A DNA stretch of 64,000 nt from an uncultured Cyclobacteriaceae bacterium (GTDB taxonomy: Bacteria > Bacteroidota > Bacteroidia > Cytophagales > Cyclobacteriaceae). Of the stretch, positions 28,141-37,630 are shown in pieces (positions within the stretch are counted from its first letter, which is position 1; every line of letters begins with the position of its first letter). A program made the translations under genes and the position numbers. The stretch covers positions 1 through 64,000 of the forward strand of contig CANLOE010000023.1 in NCBI GenBank assembly GCA_947492745.1, written 5' to 3'. The notes under the pieces were generated by a model that was not told where the DNA came from, searched no databases, and saw nothing but the letters and a program-made list of their open reading frames with translations.

Positions 28141-29430
28141 ATGGCAAAAAGTAACAATATATCAGAATTATTAAAAGCAATCCGGGACGATTATGCTTAT
28201 CTGGAAAATTATACCCAAGATCTTCTTCAGAAAATAGAAGCCATAGCCACACGACAGAACAATAGTGAGGTATTGGAGCTACTATTTGCCAGAAAGGAAT
28301 CTGTCAATGAGAAAATCGAGGAACTTGATAAAAAGTCGGATAAGGTCTACAGCGACATCCAGGAAAAAATCAATTTACTTGTAAAGAAAAACGAGACCGT
28401 GATTTCCGATAATTACCTGCTGGAATACAAGAAGAAAGACCTACTGCTCTTGGCCAATAATCTTGAGGAAGCTTATGAAGAGATCTCCGAAAAGAACAAA
28501 GAACTTCAACATCAGAAAGTACAGATTGCTTCTCAGGCCGATAAAATAAAAATCGTACATCAGGAACTCCTCAATAAAAATACTGAGCTGGAGCAGCAAA
28601 AAGGGTTCATTATGGATCAAGCGGATTACTTACACGAAGCCAACGAGGCCATCTCCAACATGCACAAAGAGGTAGAACAGCAGAAGGACGAAATCCTCAA
28701 TAAAAATCAAGAACTCGTTAGTCTCAACAACGAAAAGAACAATCTGATAGGTATCGTAGCCCATGACCTGAAAAGTCCTTTGAATCAAATCAAGGGTCTG
28801 ATCAGTTTGGTAAAACTTACTGCCGATAATATGGGCAAAGACACACAGAATTATATACAGATTATAGAGGGCAGTGCGCATCGCCTATCCGAGATGATCG
28901 AAAAAATCCTCGATGTCGAAGCCATCGATTCCAAATCCCTTAATCTACAGATAGAGCCTATTAAACTTGATGAACTGTTATCCAAGATAGGGGATAATTT
29001 TAAGATAGAGGCCGATAGCAAGAACATCACTTTACACTATGCCGTTAAAGGAAAAGATATCCAAGCCGATTTGGATGAAAGTTATACCAATCAGATTTTT
29101 GAAAACCTGATTTCCAATGCCATTAAATTCTCTCCCCACAATCGGAACATATATATCAATATCTATAATGAAAAAGATAAAGTCGTCTGTGAAGTAAAGG
29201 ACGAAGGCCCCGGTATCAGCGCATCCGATCAGAAAAAGCTTTTTGGCAAGTATCAAAAGCTCAGCGCACAGCCTACAGGAAACGAAACGTCTACGGGACT
29301 TGGGCTATCCATCGTCAAAAAATACGTGGAAGCAATGAATGGGAGGATATGGTGCGAAAGTGAAGAAGGTGCAGGCTCCAGTTTTCTGGTGAGTTTTGAA
29401 AAGAAAAGCGAGCTTTCCTCTACCGTTTAG
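28141..29430 (+). CDS. Soluble sensor histidine kinase with long coiled coil
   Basis: 429 residues, no membrane segment. The first 195 residues are almost entirely coiled coil (heptads rich in E, K, L and N; repeated LNKNTELEQQK- and LNKNQELVSLNNEK-like units). HisKA follows with H208 in VAHDLKSPLNQIKG, then the HATPase domain with the N box (NLISNAIKFSPHNR), G1 (DEGPGIS) and G2 (TGLGLSIVKKYVEAMNG). No PAS, GAF or receiver domain is visible, and no partner response regulator is adjacent, so it probably senses through another protein bound to the coiled coil. Confidence 0.9.
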   Translation: MAKSNNISELLKAIRDDYAYLENYTQDLLQKIEAIATRQNNSEVLELLFARKESVNEKIEELDKKSDKVYSDIQEKINLLVKKNETVISDNYLLEYKKKDLLLLANNLEEAYEEISEKNKELQHQKVQIASQADKIKIVHQELLNKNTELEQQKGFIMDQADYLHEANEAISNMHKEVEQQKDEILNKNQELVSLNNEKNNLIGIVAHDLKSPLNQIKGLISLVKLTADNMGKDTQNYIQIIEGSAHRLSEMIEKILDVEAIDSKSLNLQIEPIKLDELLSKIGDNFKIEADSKNITLHYAVKGKDIQADLDESYTNQIFENLISNAIKFSPHNRNIYINIYNEKDKVVCEVKDEGPGISASDQKKLFGKYQKLSAQPTGNETSTGLGLSIVKKYVEAMNGRIWCESEEGAGSSFLVSFEKKSELSSTV

Positions 29431-29497
29431 CACCCTTATGATGAGTGATGAAATCACTGAAATTCAATAGTTCAGTCCGTGTACAGCTAAAGCCTGC

Positions 29498-31348
29498 TTA
29501 TTTTCTCCTACCCCATCGTGACCGGGCAGGAAAAGCATAGCCTATATTTAGACCTATATGTAATGGAAAAGATATAGAAGACTGAGGTAATGGTCGAAAA
29601 ACACCCTTATACTCACCGATAGTGTCAAAATCTCGCAGACCAATACCAAAGCCCCAATACCCATCTACCGTAAAGCCGCTATATGTGGTCTCGGTCATCA
29701 ATCGATATCCTAATAGAAGGGAATATTCCACCTTCTGCTCTTCTGCACTAGCGGTAATGACCTGAGAAAGTCGCTGCGGGTCAATCATATTAGCAAAATG
29801 GTTGTGTCTGGTATACCGTAATTCATGCCCAAAATACCATTGGCCAAACTTATTGTCGGGATTGTAGAATTTCTGTCGAAGCGAAAAGGTATACCCTCTT
29901 CTAAAGAGATCACGAATCGAAACCTTATCATTTCTTCTAAAAAAAGGGTCTCTGATACCACGTATTTCCAACTCATAGCCCAATCTCTCCTGAAAATAAA
30001 GTTCCAACGATACGGGAAAGACACCAACAAGCGTTGCCAGCGGATTTGAGGCCAATATAAGGCCATGAAATTCATTGACTTTTGCATCAAAATATTTGAA
30101 TTTTTTTGAACGGAAGCGAAAATCGGCCACCCCCCCTTGGATAGCAGATGAATCCCTGATAGTTAACCCTTTAGACTTTGACAGACTGTCAAAGCGGGGT
30201 TCTTTTTCATAAAACGGCCTGTAGTAACCCGCTAGCGAACCATTTCCCTTGTACAGCTCCCATACCCCGATACGCTCATCATCCTTGATAATGCCTTTGG
30301 TCTTTGGAGTGACCCCATCATTATAATAACCCGTATATTCTCCCTCTCCATTCTCAAAGTTGCAAGCCCCCTGCAAAGTACCGTCCGGGTAATAATATTT
30401 CCATAGTCCTTCGTTTTTATCATCCTTAATCGTCCCCATAAGTTTTAAGGCACCCTCCTCATAGTATTCTTTATACTCTCCGGAACCATTGACAAAGTCT
30501 CCTTTACCTTTTAGCGTACCGCTAGGGTAAAATAGGTTCCACTCTCCATCCTTGCTTCCATTCGCGAAATTACCCCTAGAATTGACATGGCCTTCTCGGT
30601 CATAGTACTCCCATTCTCCATGAGCTACATTATTGATAAAAGCACCTTTGGCAGCAATAGTACCGCTGGGGTGAAAGTATTGCCATGTTCCGCTCTTTTC
30701 ACCTTCATTATACCCCCCAATCGCTTGTACAATTCCGTTTTCATGAAAAAAGGTCCATTTCCCCCAGTTCTTGCCCTCTACTTTCATCCCTTGGGACTGT
30801 ACTTTCTGAGAATGGTAATAACCTACATATAGAGCGCTATCGCTGGCATATGCAGCTTTCCCTTTTACCTGCCCTGTTTTGTGAAAATCCTTCCAAAACC
30901 CATCTCTTTGACCATCGCGATAATTTCCTTCGCTCTCCAGCTCACCGCTTTCATAATAAAACGTCCATAGTCCCATCCTTTTACCTGCCCTTATCTCTCC
31001 GGACATACTTTTATTTCCGTTCTCATAGTAGTATTCCCACTTTCCTACAGTTTTATTATTTTCAAACCTTCCTTTCATCTTGGGCTTCCCACTTTCGTAA
31101 TAAAATATCCATAGACCTGCAGTTGTATCATTGACGAAATTTCCTTTGGATTCCAAGTTGCCGTTCAGGAAAAATGACCTGTATTCTCCTTCCAAGGCAC
31201 TTCCTTCGTCGCCAAGAGTATAATAGCTCTCCTTGACCTGAGTTCGGGCATCGTCATGGTACGTCTTCTGTAACACACTTTGTGCTAAAGCATCAAAAGA
31301 AAAAAGTGTCAATAACAGACTCGTGTATGTGAGTAGGTGTTTAGTCAA
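29498..31348 (-). CDS. Exported MORN-repeat (YwqK-like) protein with C-terminal barrel-like domain
   Basis: 616 residues starting at a TTG; the residues right after it form a good signal peptide (TYTSLLLTLFSFDALAQ), and the only nearby upstream ATG is out of frame with an immediate stop, so TTG is likely. From about 35 to 385 there are roughly fourteen tandem MORN_2 units of about 23 residues (pattern G-W-x-F/Y-Y-x-x-G-x-x-x-x-x-G-x-F/Y). The last 200 residues (LILASNPLATLVGVFPVSLELYFQ...) look like an outer-membrane beta-structure with alternating aromatics, ending near GLNIGYAFPARSRW. The role is unknown; repeats of this type are common in Bacteroidota surface proteins. It lies 46 bp downstream of kynA on the same strand. 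Confidence 0.8.
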   Translation of the reverse strand: MTKHLLTYTSLLLTLFSFDALAQSVLQKTYHDDARTQVKESYYTLGDEGSALEGEYRSFFLNGNLESKGNFVNDTTAGLWIFYYESGKPKMKGRFENNKTVGKWEYYYENGNKSMSGEIRAGKRMGLWTFYYESGELESEGNYRDGQRDGFWKDFHKTGQVKGKAAYASDSALYVGYYHSQKVQSQGMKVEGKNWGKWTFFHENGIVQAIGGYNEGEKSGTWQYFHPSGTIAAKGAFINNVAHGEWEYYDREGHVNSRGNFANGSKDGEWNLFYPSGTLKGKGDFVNGSGEYKEYYEEGALKLMGTIKDDKNEGLWKYYYPDGTLQGACNFENGEGEYTGYYNDGVTPKTKGIIKDDERIGVWELYKGNGSLAGYYRPFYEKEPRFDSLSKSKGLTIRDSSAIQGGVADFRFRSKKFKYFDAKVNEFHGLILASNPLATLVGVFPVSLELYFQERLGYELEIRGIRDPFFRRNDKVSIRDLFRRGYTFSLRQKFYNPDNKFGQWYFGHELRYTRHNHFANMIDPQRLSQVITASAEEQKVEYSLLLGYRLMTETTYSGFTVDGYWGFGIGLRDFDTIGEYKGVFRPLPQSSISFPLHIGLNIGYAFPARSRWGRRK

Positions 31349-31394
31349 TGCATTATGGATATATTCAATACTCTTATATGGTATATCAATTACA

Positions 31395-32360
31395 CTATTT
31401 TTGGAAAACAGACTTCATTACCCACTGTTTCCCCCAGTTTTCATGTTCTTCTTTTGACCAGAGTTCGGGAAAGAACATCGTCTTTTGAAATCTGGGGGGA
31501 AGGTATTTTTGCCAGTTGGTACCTCCCGTAGCAGCGATATCTTTTAAATCCTTCTGTAGGTAGCGGACCGCAGATTTATAATGAGCCAAAGGCCACATGA
31601 TATTTGCCAGTACATCATACTGCTTCAGTAAGTTAATGATTTCTTCCTTATGAGATGCCTTGGTGAAGTTTTTCTGGAAAACACGGAGTATGTTCCTATC
31701 CTTGAAATCCTCGATCCATTCTAAAAATTCACTGTAATACTTCTCCTCAAATTGCCTCAGTGTCAGTGTTTTTTTACCCGTAGCCAGCTCTGTGGCGCCA
31801 CTTTTCCAATAGACCATACCCAAGAGGGTTTCTAGGTCCTCATCACCGAACAGTTCTTCTCGGTGTTGGATACCTACCAAGTTGACCATATCTGTTGAAG
31901 CCATTTCTATTTTCCTGAACTGCCCTGATTGAAATCCACTTGCGGGTAGAAGAGACATCCTGAATTTAAGAAACTGATCTTTATCCATCCCTTCGGACAT
32001 GATATCAAAAGAATCCTCCAAGTGTTGGAAGTAACGGTTGATGCGTTTGAGCTTACTGATGAAAAAAGATTCACTGATAGCGCTTTCTTCCGAGATTTGG
32101 ATAAGTTCATTCAGAATGAGCTTGAAATACAATTCTGTGATTTGATGGTAGGTAATGAATATCGGCTCGTCGGTAAAGCCTGTTTTTGGATTTTGAAGGC
32201 TCAGTAAAGTATCCAAGTGTATGTAATCCCAGTAGGTAAGGTAGTCTGCATACAAAAGCCCATCCAAATAATCAGAAAGGCTCTGCCCCATAGCTTCGTA
32301 CTTTTCCTCCAATTTCTTTATCTGACCTACTATTCTGGGGTCTATCTCTGATTTATCCAT
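31395..32360 (-). CDS. kynA: Tryptophan 2,3-dioxygenase
   Basis: Heme enzyme that opens the indole ring of tryptophan to N-formylkynurenine, the first step of the kynurenine pathway. 321 residues. Family motifs: LSDYLDGLLYADYLTYWDYI, then the substrate-pocket segment FITYHQITELYFKLILNEL, and RMSLLPASGFQSGQFRKIE. The C-terminus has GGTNWQKYLPPRFQKTMFFP. Cytosolic. Divergent from glutaryl-CoA dehydrogenase, with a 30-bp palindrome in the shared promoter. Confidence 0.95.
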   Translation of the reverse strand: MDKSEIDPRIVGQIKKLEEKYEAMGQSLSDYLDGLLYADYLTYWDYIHLDTLLSLQNPKTGFTDEPIFITYHQITELYFKLILNELIQISEESAISESFFISKLKRINRYFQHLEDSFDIMSEGMDKDQFLKFRMSLLPASGFQSGQFRKIEMASTDMVNLVGIQHREELFGDEDLETLLGMVYWKSGATELATGKKTLTLRQFEEKYYSEFLEWIEDFKDRNILRVFQKNFTKASHKEEIINLLKQYDVLANIMWPLAHYKSAVRYLQKDLKDIAATGGTNWQKYLPPRFQKTMFFPELWSKEEHENWGKQWVMKSVFQK

Positions 32361-32392
32361 CTACCCAATAAAGATTTTATAATGATTGTTGC

Positions 32393-32422
32393 GTAAATTT
32401 GATATATTAATATCGAATTTAC
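32393..32422. promoter_or_regulatory. 30-bp palindrome over divergent kynA / gcdH promoters
   Basis: GTAAATTTGATAT and its near-perfect inverse ATATCGAATTTAC separated by 4 bp; only a few mismatches. The left arm contains TAAATTTG, a TAnnTTTG -7 box facing gcdH; the right arm contains the near match TAAATTCG facing kynA. Best read as a shared operator covering both promoters. Confidence 0.55.
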
Positions 32423-32442
32423 AATACTACATCCCCTAGGAT

Positions 32443-33648
32443 ATGCCAAATGATTTTCAGACCAAAGGAAAGGCGGTAGACCTTTTCGAATCTCCGGATT
32501 TTTATGTGTTGGATGATTTATTGACCGAAGAACAGCTATTGATCCGTGCCTCCATACGCGAGTTTGTCAAAAAGGAAATCAGCCCTTATATAGAGCAGTG
32601 GTGCCAGAAAGGACACTTTCCTTACGAAATTGTGAGAAAATTTGGAGATATCGGCGCTTTCGGTCCAACGATACCTACCTCGTATGGCGGTGGGGGACTG
32701 GACTATATTGCTTATGGACTGATCATGCAAGAAATCGAAAGGGGTGATTCCGGTATGCGCTCCACAGCTTCTGTACAGGGTTCTTTGGTCATGTACCCGA
32801 TTTATGCCTTTGGCTCAGAAGCTCAAAAGGCACGCTTTCTTCCTAAACTTGCCTCTGGAGAATACTTAGGATGCTTTGGCCTTACCGAACCCGACCACGG
32901 GTCCAACCCTAGTGGTATGCTCACACACTTCAAAGATGAAGGGGACCACTATTTGTTAAATGGTTCGAAGATGTGGATTTCGAATGCGCCAAAAGCAGAT
33001 GTCGCTGTGGTATGGGCCAAAGATGAGACGGGGCGCATTCATGGTCTACTTGTAGAAAGAGGAATGGAGGGGTTTTCCACTCCGGAAACACATGGGAAGT
33101 GGTCTTTGCGTGCCAGCTGTACGGGTGAGCTGGTATTCGATAATGTAAAAATCCCAAAAGAGAACCTGCTTCCCGGCAAGAGTGGCCTCGGAGCTCCTCT
33201 GATGTGCCTAGATTCCGCGCGGTTCGGAATCTCTTGGGGTGCTTTAGGAGCCGCCATGGACTGTTATGACGCTGCTCGACGATACGCCCTAGAGCGGCAA
33301 CAGTTCGGAAAACCTATCGGCTCCTTTCAGTTACAACAGAAAAAACTGGCCGAAATGCTCACTGAAATCACTAAATCACAGCTTCTGAACTGGAAATTGG
33401 GCAAAATGATGAACGAAGGCAAAGCCAGTACCGCACAGATATCCTTGGCAAAAAGAAATGCTGTGGAAGTAGCTCTGAACATTGCACGCGAAGCGAGGCA
33501 GATCCACGGAGGTATGGGGATCACAGGGGAATACCCTATGATGCGCCATATGATGAACCTGGAATCGGTAGTGACCTACGAAGGCACCCACGACATTCAT
33601 CTACTGATTTTAGGAGCCGAGATCACAGGCATTCCCGCCTTCTCTTGA
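32443..33648 (+). CDS. gcdH: Glutaryl-CoA dehydrogenase
   Basis: FAD enzyme that oxidises and decarboxylates glutaryl-CoA to crotonyl-CoA, at the meeting point of lysine, hydroxylysine and tryptophan breakdown. 401 residues. Acyl-CoA dehydrogenase fold with MRSTASVQGSLVMYPI and GLTEPDHGSNPSGM, both typical of this subgroup rather than of straight-chain dehydrogenases, and the catalytic base E380 in TYEGTHDIHLL. RQFGKPIGSFQ and ARQIHGGMGITGEYP are also present. Divergent partner kynA suggests tryptophan catabolism. Confidence 0.93.
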   Translation: MPNDFQTKGKAVDLFESPDFYVLDDLLTEEQLLIRASIREFVKKEISPYIEQWCQKGHFPYEIVRKFGDIGAFGPTIPTSYGGGGLDYIAYGLIMQEIERGDSGMRSTASVQGSLVMYPIYAFGSEAQKARFLPKLASGEYLGCFGLTEPDHGSNPSGMLTHFKDEGDHYLLNGSKMWISNAPKADVAVVWAKDETGRIHGLLVERGMEGFSTPETHGKWSLRASCTGELVFDNVKIPKENLLPGKSGLGAPLMCLDSARFGISWGALGAAMDCYDAARRYALERQQFGKPIGSFQLQQKKLAEMLTEITKSQLLNWKLGKMMNEGKASTAQISLAKRNAVEVALNIAREARQIHGGMGITGEYPMMRHMMNLESVVTYEGTHDIHLLILGAEITGIPAFS

Positions 33649-33819
33649 TTGTCATACCTCTTATGTGTTCGGGGGTTCGGTGCATTGGATTGTCCTATGG
33701 GTGTCAACCCTTCGTATACGCCATGAAGAACAGGTAAGGCAGTAAGAATTAGAGAAGGCCTATTCGACTTGACCTCCTCAGTATTTTCATTGAAAACAAT
33801 CGTTTTGAATAGGCTACGC

Positions 33820-34596
33820 TCAGCGTTTTATAAAACGTTCGGACCTATTCTCAATCGTTAAATAATAACCTCCTACTTTCAAATCTCCTATATAGATTTC
33901 GTCGCCTTGTCCTTCTTTCACCTTCCTGTCATTTATATCCGTAATAGTGTAGGGTGCAGAACGTGATAGCGTGATTTTAGTGGACTTCTCGTCAATTTCG
34001 AAATTGACAGGGTCGCTGGTGAGACTGAAACTGAACTTCACAGAATAGATAGGGCCATCTTCAGCGGGTTCATACTTCAAACGATAGTTATTTTCTCCAT
34101 GAACATGGTTCGGCACTAAATTGTACTGACTGTTATCAGCCACCCCTTTTCCACTTACCGTCCGTAACCAATCCCACTCACCATTTTTATTGAGCCTTTC
34201 GATATGAAATTCACCCGCAGCATATTCTCCTTCTGTTGCCCAGGATATGGATTGGTTATCGGCTTCTGCATACAGAAACCGAAAACCGTCCTTGGGCTTT
34301 AATACTTGAGGGTTAACGATTCTAGGTCTACAATCATCGTGATAGATAATCCTGACCACAACGATATCGTGTAGTTGGAGGTAGGAAAGATCGACTTTAA
34401 AGGCGGATGTTTTTGGCTGTACAAGTACCTGTCTATCATTAACAAATACTTCTTGCGTGCAAAAAGTCTTGTCCGTGGGGAGAAAGGGATTTTGAATATA
34501 TAAGTTTTTGCCCTGATATACTCCCGATATCACCATTTCTCCTGCTTTTGCCGATAAGCTACAGCATAACAAAACATAAACGATAAGGTTCCTCAT
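33820..34596 (-). CDS. Secreted hypothetical protein with FN3-like fold
   Basis: 258 residues, family not recognised by name. The signal peptide ends SLSAKA at about 18. The middle (about 105-195) looks like a fibronectin type III-type sandwich (ISWATEGEYAAGEFHIERLNKNGEW...YRLKYE). The last 45 residues (YTITDINDRKVKEGQGDEI...GGYYLTIENRSERFIKR) resemble a short T9SS type A sorting tail. A single Cys pair could form a disulfide. It is convergent with gcdH and stands alone. Export looks likely; function is unknown. Confidence 0.72.
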   Translation of the reverse strand: MRNLIVYVLLCCSLSAKAGEMVISGVYQGKNLYIQNPFLPTDKTFCTQEVFVNDRQVLVQPKTSAFKVDLSYLQLHDIVVVRIIYHDDCRPRIVNPQVLKPKDGFRFLYAEADNQSISWATEGEYAAGEFHIERLNKNGEWDWLRTVSGKGVADNSQYNLVPNHVHGENNYRLKYEPAEDGPIYSVKFSFSLTSDPVNFEIDEKSTKITLSRSAPYTITDINDRKVKEGQGDEIYIGDLKVGGYYLTIENRSERFIKR

Positions 34597-34790
34597 CCGA
34601 GCAAAACTTGGAGTAACAAATAGGTATAAACAATAATTGATTTTGTAAATATATTAAAACCTAGTAAAAATCATGCCATTTTCATTAAGTGTCATGTACG
34701 GTATACCTATACACGCGCATGACTCGATTTCTTTCCTTGTAGGAAACGACTGAGGAAATCATTTATTATTATAAATGAAGGGTCTTTGGG

Positions 34791-36026
34791 CTATTCAAAA
34801 CGTAGTGATTCTATCGGATCCAGTTTCGAAGCTTTATAGGCAGGGTAATATCCTGAGAAAAGCCCTACAACAATACAAACAATAAAAGCTATGCTCATCC
34901 AAAGCCATGGAAGTACGAAACTACCTTTGGTGAAAAGAATGGAAACCAGATTGCCGGCTGTTATCCCTAAGATAATCCCCATTACACCGCCCAATAAACA
35001 GACAACAATGGCTTCTATGATAAATTGCTGTCTGATGCGCAGTGGAGTGGCTCCGAGTGCCTTCCTCACGCCTACCTCTCGGGTCCTTTCGGTTACCGAT
35101 ACCATCATTATATTCATCAATGCAATCGAGGCTCCCAATAATGTGACGAAACCTATGGCAAAGCCACCTATCCTTACTTTACTGGCTATACCTTCCATTG
35201 TTTCTGCCAATGTTTCACTTTTGGTGACATCGAAGGAGTTTTCACCTCCTATCCTATCCCTACGGATAGACCTCATAATACCCGTTGCCTCTCCCATAGC
35301 AAAGTCCATCTGTAAAGGATCGCTTACTTCCACTTTGAGATTATAATACATCGCCTTGCCCGCTCCCAACTTGTTGGCATTGATCAGGGGTACAATGACC
35401 GAGTTATCCGAGCGGTCTCCTTCCATACTCCCTTTTTTCTCTAACACACCGATGATCTTGAATTTTGAACCTAAAATAGATATCTCATCATTGATAGGGC
35501 TTTCCTTTTTCTTGAAAAGTGCCTTAACGATATCCTCACCCAGGATAGCTACGTTGCTACCGTACTGAATTTCTATTCGGGAAAAATTCCTTCCCGACTT
35601 CAGGTTTAGTCCGGCCAAAGGTACGTGATGCTCATTGGCCCCAAGTATCCACACATTAGGGTCTGTCTTTTCGGACAATCTCTTGATTTCGGCAGTTTGT
35701 GTAACCGTAGTAGTCAAACTGACCGTCTTCGTGTTATCATAACGGCCCACGAAACGTTGTGCTTCTTTGTACCTGATGGGCGAATATACCTTAGAGGTCA
35801 TTCCTTGGGTGCGATTACGGCGATTGCGCTTCGACTTAATGTCAAAGGTGTTCACCCCTAAATCCGAAAGACTGTCATTGATAGAGTACTGGATGCCGTC
35901 AATCGCGGTCAGCACTCCCACCAGTGCCGTGATACCGAGTGCCACGATAAAAGCGGTCAATATTGTCCTGAGCAGATTAGCACTTACAGAACGGAATCCT
36001 TCTTTGATGTTTTCTACTAAGTTCAT
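34791..36026 (-). CDS. MacB-like ABC transporter permease
   Basis: 411 residues, MacB/FtsX-type permease. An N-terminal membrane helix (LLRTILTAFIVALGITALVGVLTAI) is followed by a large periplasmic MacB_PCD domain (about 45-275; SLTTTVTQTAEIKRL...VWILGANEHHVPLAGLNLKSGR). The FtsX domain has three helices (FVTLLGASIALMNIMMVS; EAIVVCLLGGVMGIILGIT; LWMSIAFIVCIVVGLFSGY) and the coupling motif TREVGVRKALGATPLRIR. Such proteins act as mechanotransmitters for export of lipoproteins, peptides or drugs. Neither the ATPase nor the membrane-fusion protein is adjacent, so the partner must lie elsewhere. Confidence 0.88.
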   Translation of the reverse strand: MNLVENIKEGFRSVSANLLRTILTAFIVALGITALVGVLTAIDGIQYSINDSLSDLGVNTFDIKSKRNRRNRTQGMTSKVYSPIRYKEAQRFVGRYDNTKTVSLTTTVTQTAEIKRLSEKTDPNVWILGANEHHVPLAGLNLKSGRNFSRIEIQYGSNVAILGEDIVKALFKKKESPINDEISILGSKFKIIGVLEKKGSMEGDRSDNSVIVPLINANKLGAGKAMYYNLKVEVSDPLQMDFAMGEATGIMRSIRRDRIGGENSFDVTKSETLAETMEGIASKVRIGGFAIGFVTLLGASIALMNIMMVSVTERTREVGVRKALGATPLRIRQQFIIEAIVVCLLGGVMGIILGITAGNLVSILFTKGSFVLPWLWMSIAFIVCIVVGLFSGYYPAYKASKLDPIESLRFE

Positions 36027-36313
36027 TGTTGATCAATCTATCGGTATCGAGTACTTAAGTGCTATGGCTCCCGGGTATCAAATATCACAGAACCATACTT
36101 ATGGGAAAATGATTTTAGCAAAAAGAATTTCCCATTCTTTATTGATTATGGAAACCAATTTAGCACATTTGGACGTTGTTAAACATAATTATTGTTTAAA
36201 TTTAGTTTTATTTTATTTGGTCGGCACCAAAGTAGTTACATTTATTCCTTCGAAAAGAATAATCTTGACCAATACTTGAAATTAAATACTGTATTCACCT
36301 TAAATCGGTCTCC

Positions 36314-37579
36314 ATGGTTTTCAAACGCTTACTATTGATTTGCTGTTGCTTTCTGTTTTCTGCACAGGTCTTTGGAAGTTATATCCTCATACCTATGGAC
36401 GAACAACAATCGAACCACCTAAAGGCCTATGGAATTTCCTACTGGGTATTGCAAAAGGAGATAGAGGTAGATTGGTTGCTCAATTATCGTGGTGGCAGTT
36501 TCCTGTTCAAGTACTATCAACAGTTTGAAAACGAATTGATTATCAGAGGCATAAGCTATCAAGTGATTTCTGATGCTCAGTCTCAACAGATACTGGGAGA
36601 GATTGCCAGTCCTGCCTCCAATACGGATGTAATGAAGCTGGAAAAGTACCCCAAAATCGCTGTATATTCGCCCAAGAGCAAACAACCGTGGGATGATGCC
36701 GTTACTTTGGTCCTGACCTATGCCGAGATACCCTATGATGTTATCTTCGATGAAGAACTCATGGAGGACAAGCTATCCACCTATGATTGGCTGCACCTAC
36801 ATCATGAAGACTTTACGGGCCAGTATGGACGTTTCTATCGTTCTTATAAAAACGCACCTTGGTATATCGAACAACAAAGAGAGTTCGAGGCTTCTGCTCG
36901 AAAACATGGTTTCAATAAGGTATCACATTTAAAACTGGCCGTGGCCAAGAAGATAAGGGATTTCGTAGCAGGAGGAGGCTTTCTTTTTGCGATGTGTTCT
37001 GCTACCGACACTTATGATATTGCGCTCTCGGCTGATGGGGTGGACATCTGCGAACGCATGTTCGATGGTGATGGAATGGACCCTAGAGCACAGCAAAAGC
37101 TCAATTATGATAATACTTTTGCCTTTTTTGACTTCAAACTGGACAAGAACCCTTATAACTATGAGTTTTCAAACATTGATATGCAGTACCCGGAACGAGG
37201 CCTGAAGGAAAGTAACGACTATTTCAATCTTTTTGAATTTTCGGCCAAGTGGGACCCTATCCCTACCATGCTCACCCAGAACCATACCCGCGTCATCAAG
37301 GGTTTTTATGGGCAGACGACTTCCTACAGAAAAGCTCTGGTAAAACCCGATGTCGTAGTTATGGGAGAAAACAAGGAGATAAGCGAAGCTAAATACATCC
37401 ATGGTATCTTTGGCAAAGGTTTTTGGACATTTTATGGAGGCCATGACCCAGAGGACTATCAACACTTGGTCGGAGAAGAACCTACCGATCTGAACCTACA
37501 CCCCAATTCTCCTGGATACCGTCTCATACTCAACAACATTCTATTTCCTGCTGCCAAGAAAAAGAAGCAAAAGACGTGA
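36314..37579 (+). CDS. Secreted amidotransferase-like protein, often mislabelled asparagine synthetase B
   Basis: 421 residues with a signal peptide (LLLICCCFLFSAQVFG). The start of the mature protein, SYILIPMDEQQSNHLKAYGISYWVL, belongs to a Bacteroidota family that databases often call asparagine synthetase B. I see no N-terminal catalytic Cys of a class II glutaminase and no ATP-pyrophosphatase SGGxDS loop. The second half (KYPKIAVYSPKSKQPWDDAVTLVL, then FVAGGGFLFAMCSATD) looks instead like a class I glutamine-amidotransferase fold. An envelope location also argues against a synthetase. True function unknown. Confidence 0.75.
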   Translation: MVFKRLLLICCCFLFSAQVFGSYILIPMDEQQSNHLKAYGISYWVLQKEIEVDWLLNYRGGSFLFKYYQQFENELIIRGISYQVISDAQSQQILGEIASPASNTDVMKLEKYPKIAVYSPKSKQPWDDAVTLVLTYAEIPYDVIFDEELMEDKLSTYDWLHLHHEDFTGQYGRFYRSYKNAPWYIEQQREFEASARKHGFNKVSHLKLAVAKKIRDFVAGGGFLFAMCSATDTYDIALSADGVDICERMFDGDGMDPRAQQKLNYDNTFAFFDFKLDKNPYNYEFSNIDMQYPERGLKESNDYFNLFEFSAKWDPIPTMLTQNHTRVIKGFYGQTTSYRKALVKPDVVVMGENKEISEAKYIHGIFGKGFWTFYGGHDPEDYQHLVGEEPTDLNLHPNSPGYRLILNNILFPAAKKKKQKT

Positions 37580-37630
37580 TTTGGGTATCATGGTAAATCA
37601 AAGCCATTAAATAGGTGACCGAGCCTGCCA

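Noticed and set aside
33758-33814. Inverted repeat GCCTATTC...GAATAGGC between gcdH and the next gene
   Set aside because: Arms 41 bp apart with no T-run; too loose for a terminator claim.
34791-36026. Identification of the MacB-like permease as FtsX partner of the FtsE at 5857
   Set aside because: Size and the large periplasmic domain fit MacB-type permeases; FtsX is shorter with a different periplasmic loop.
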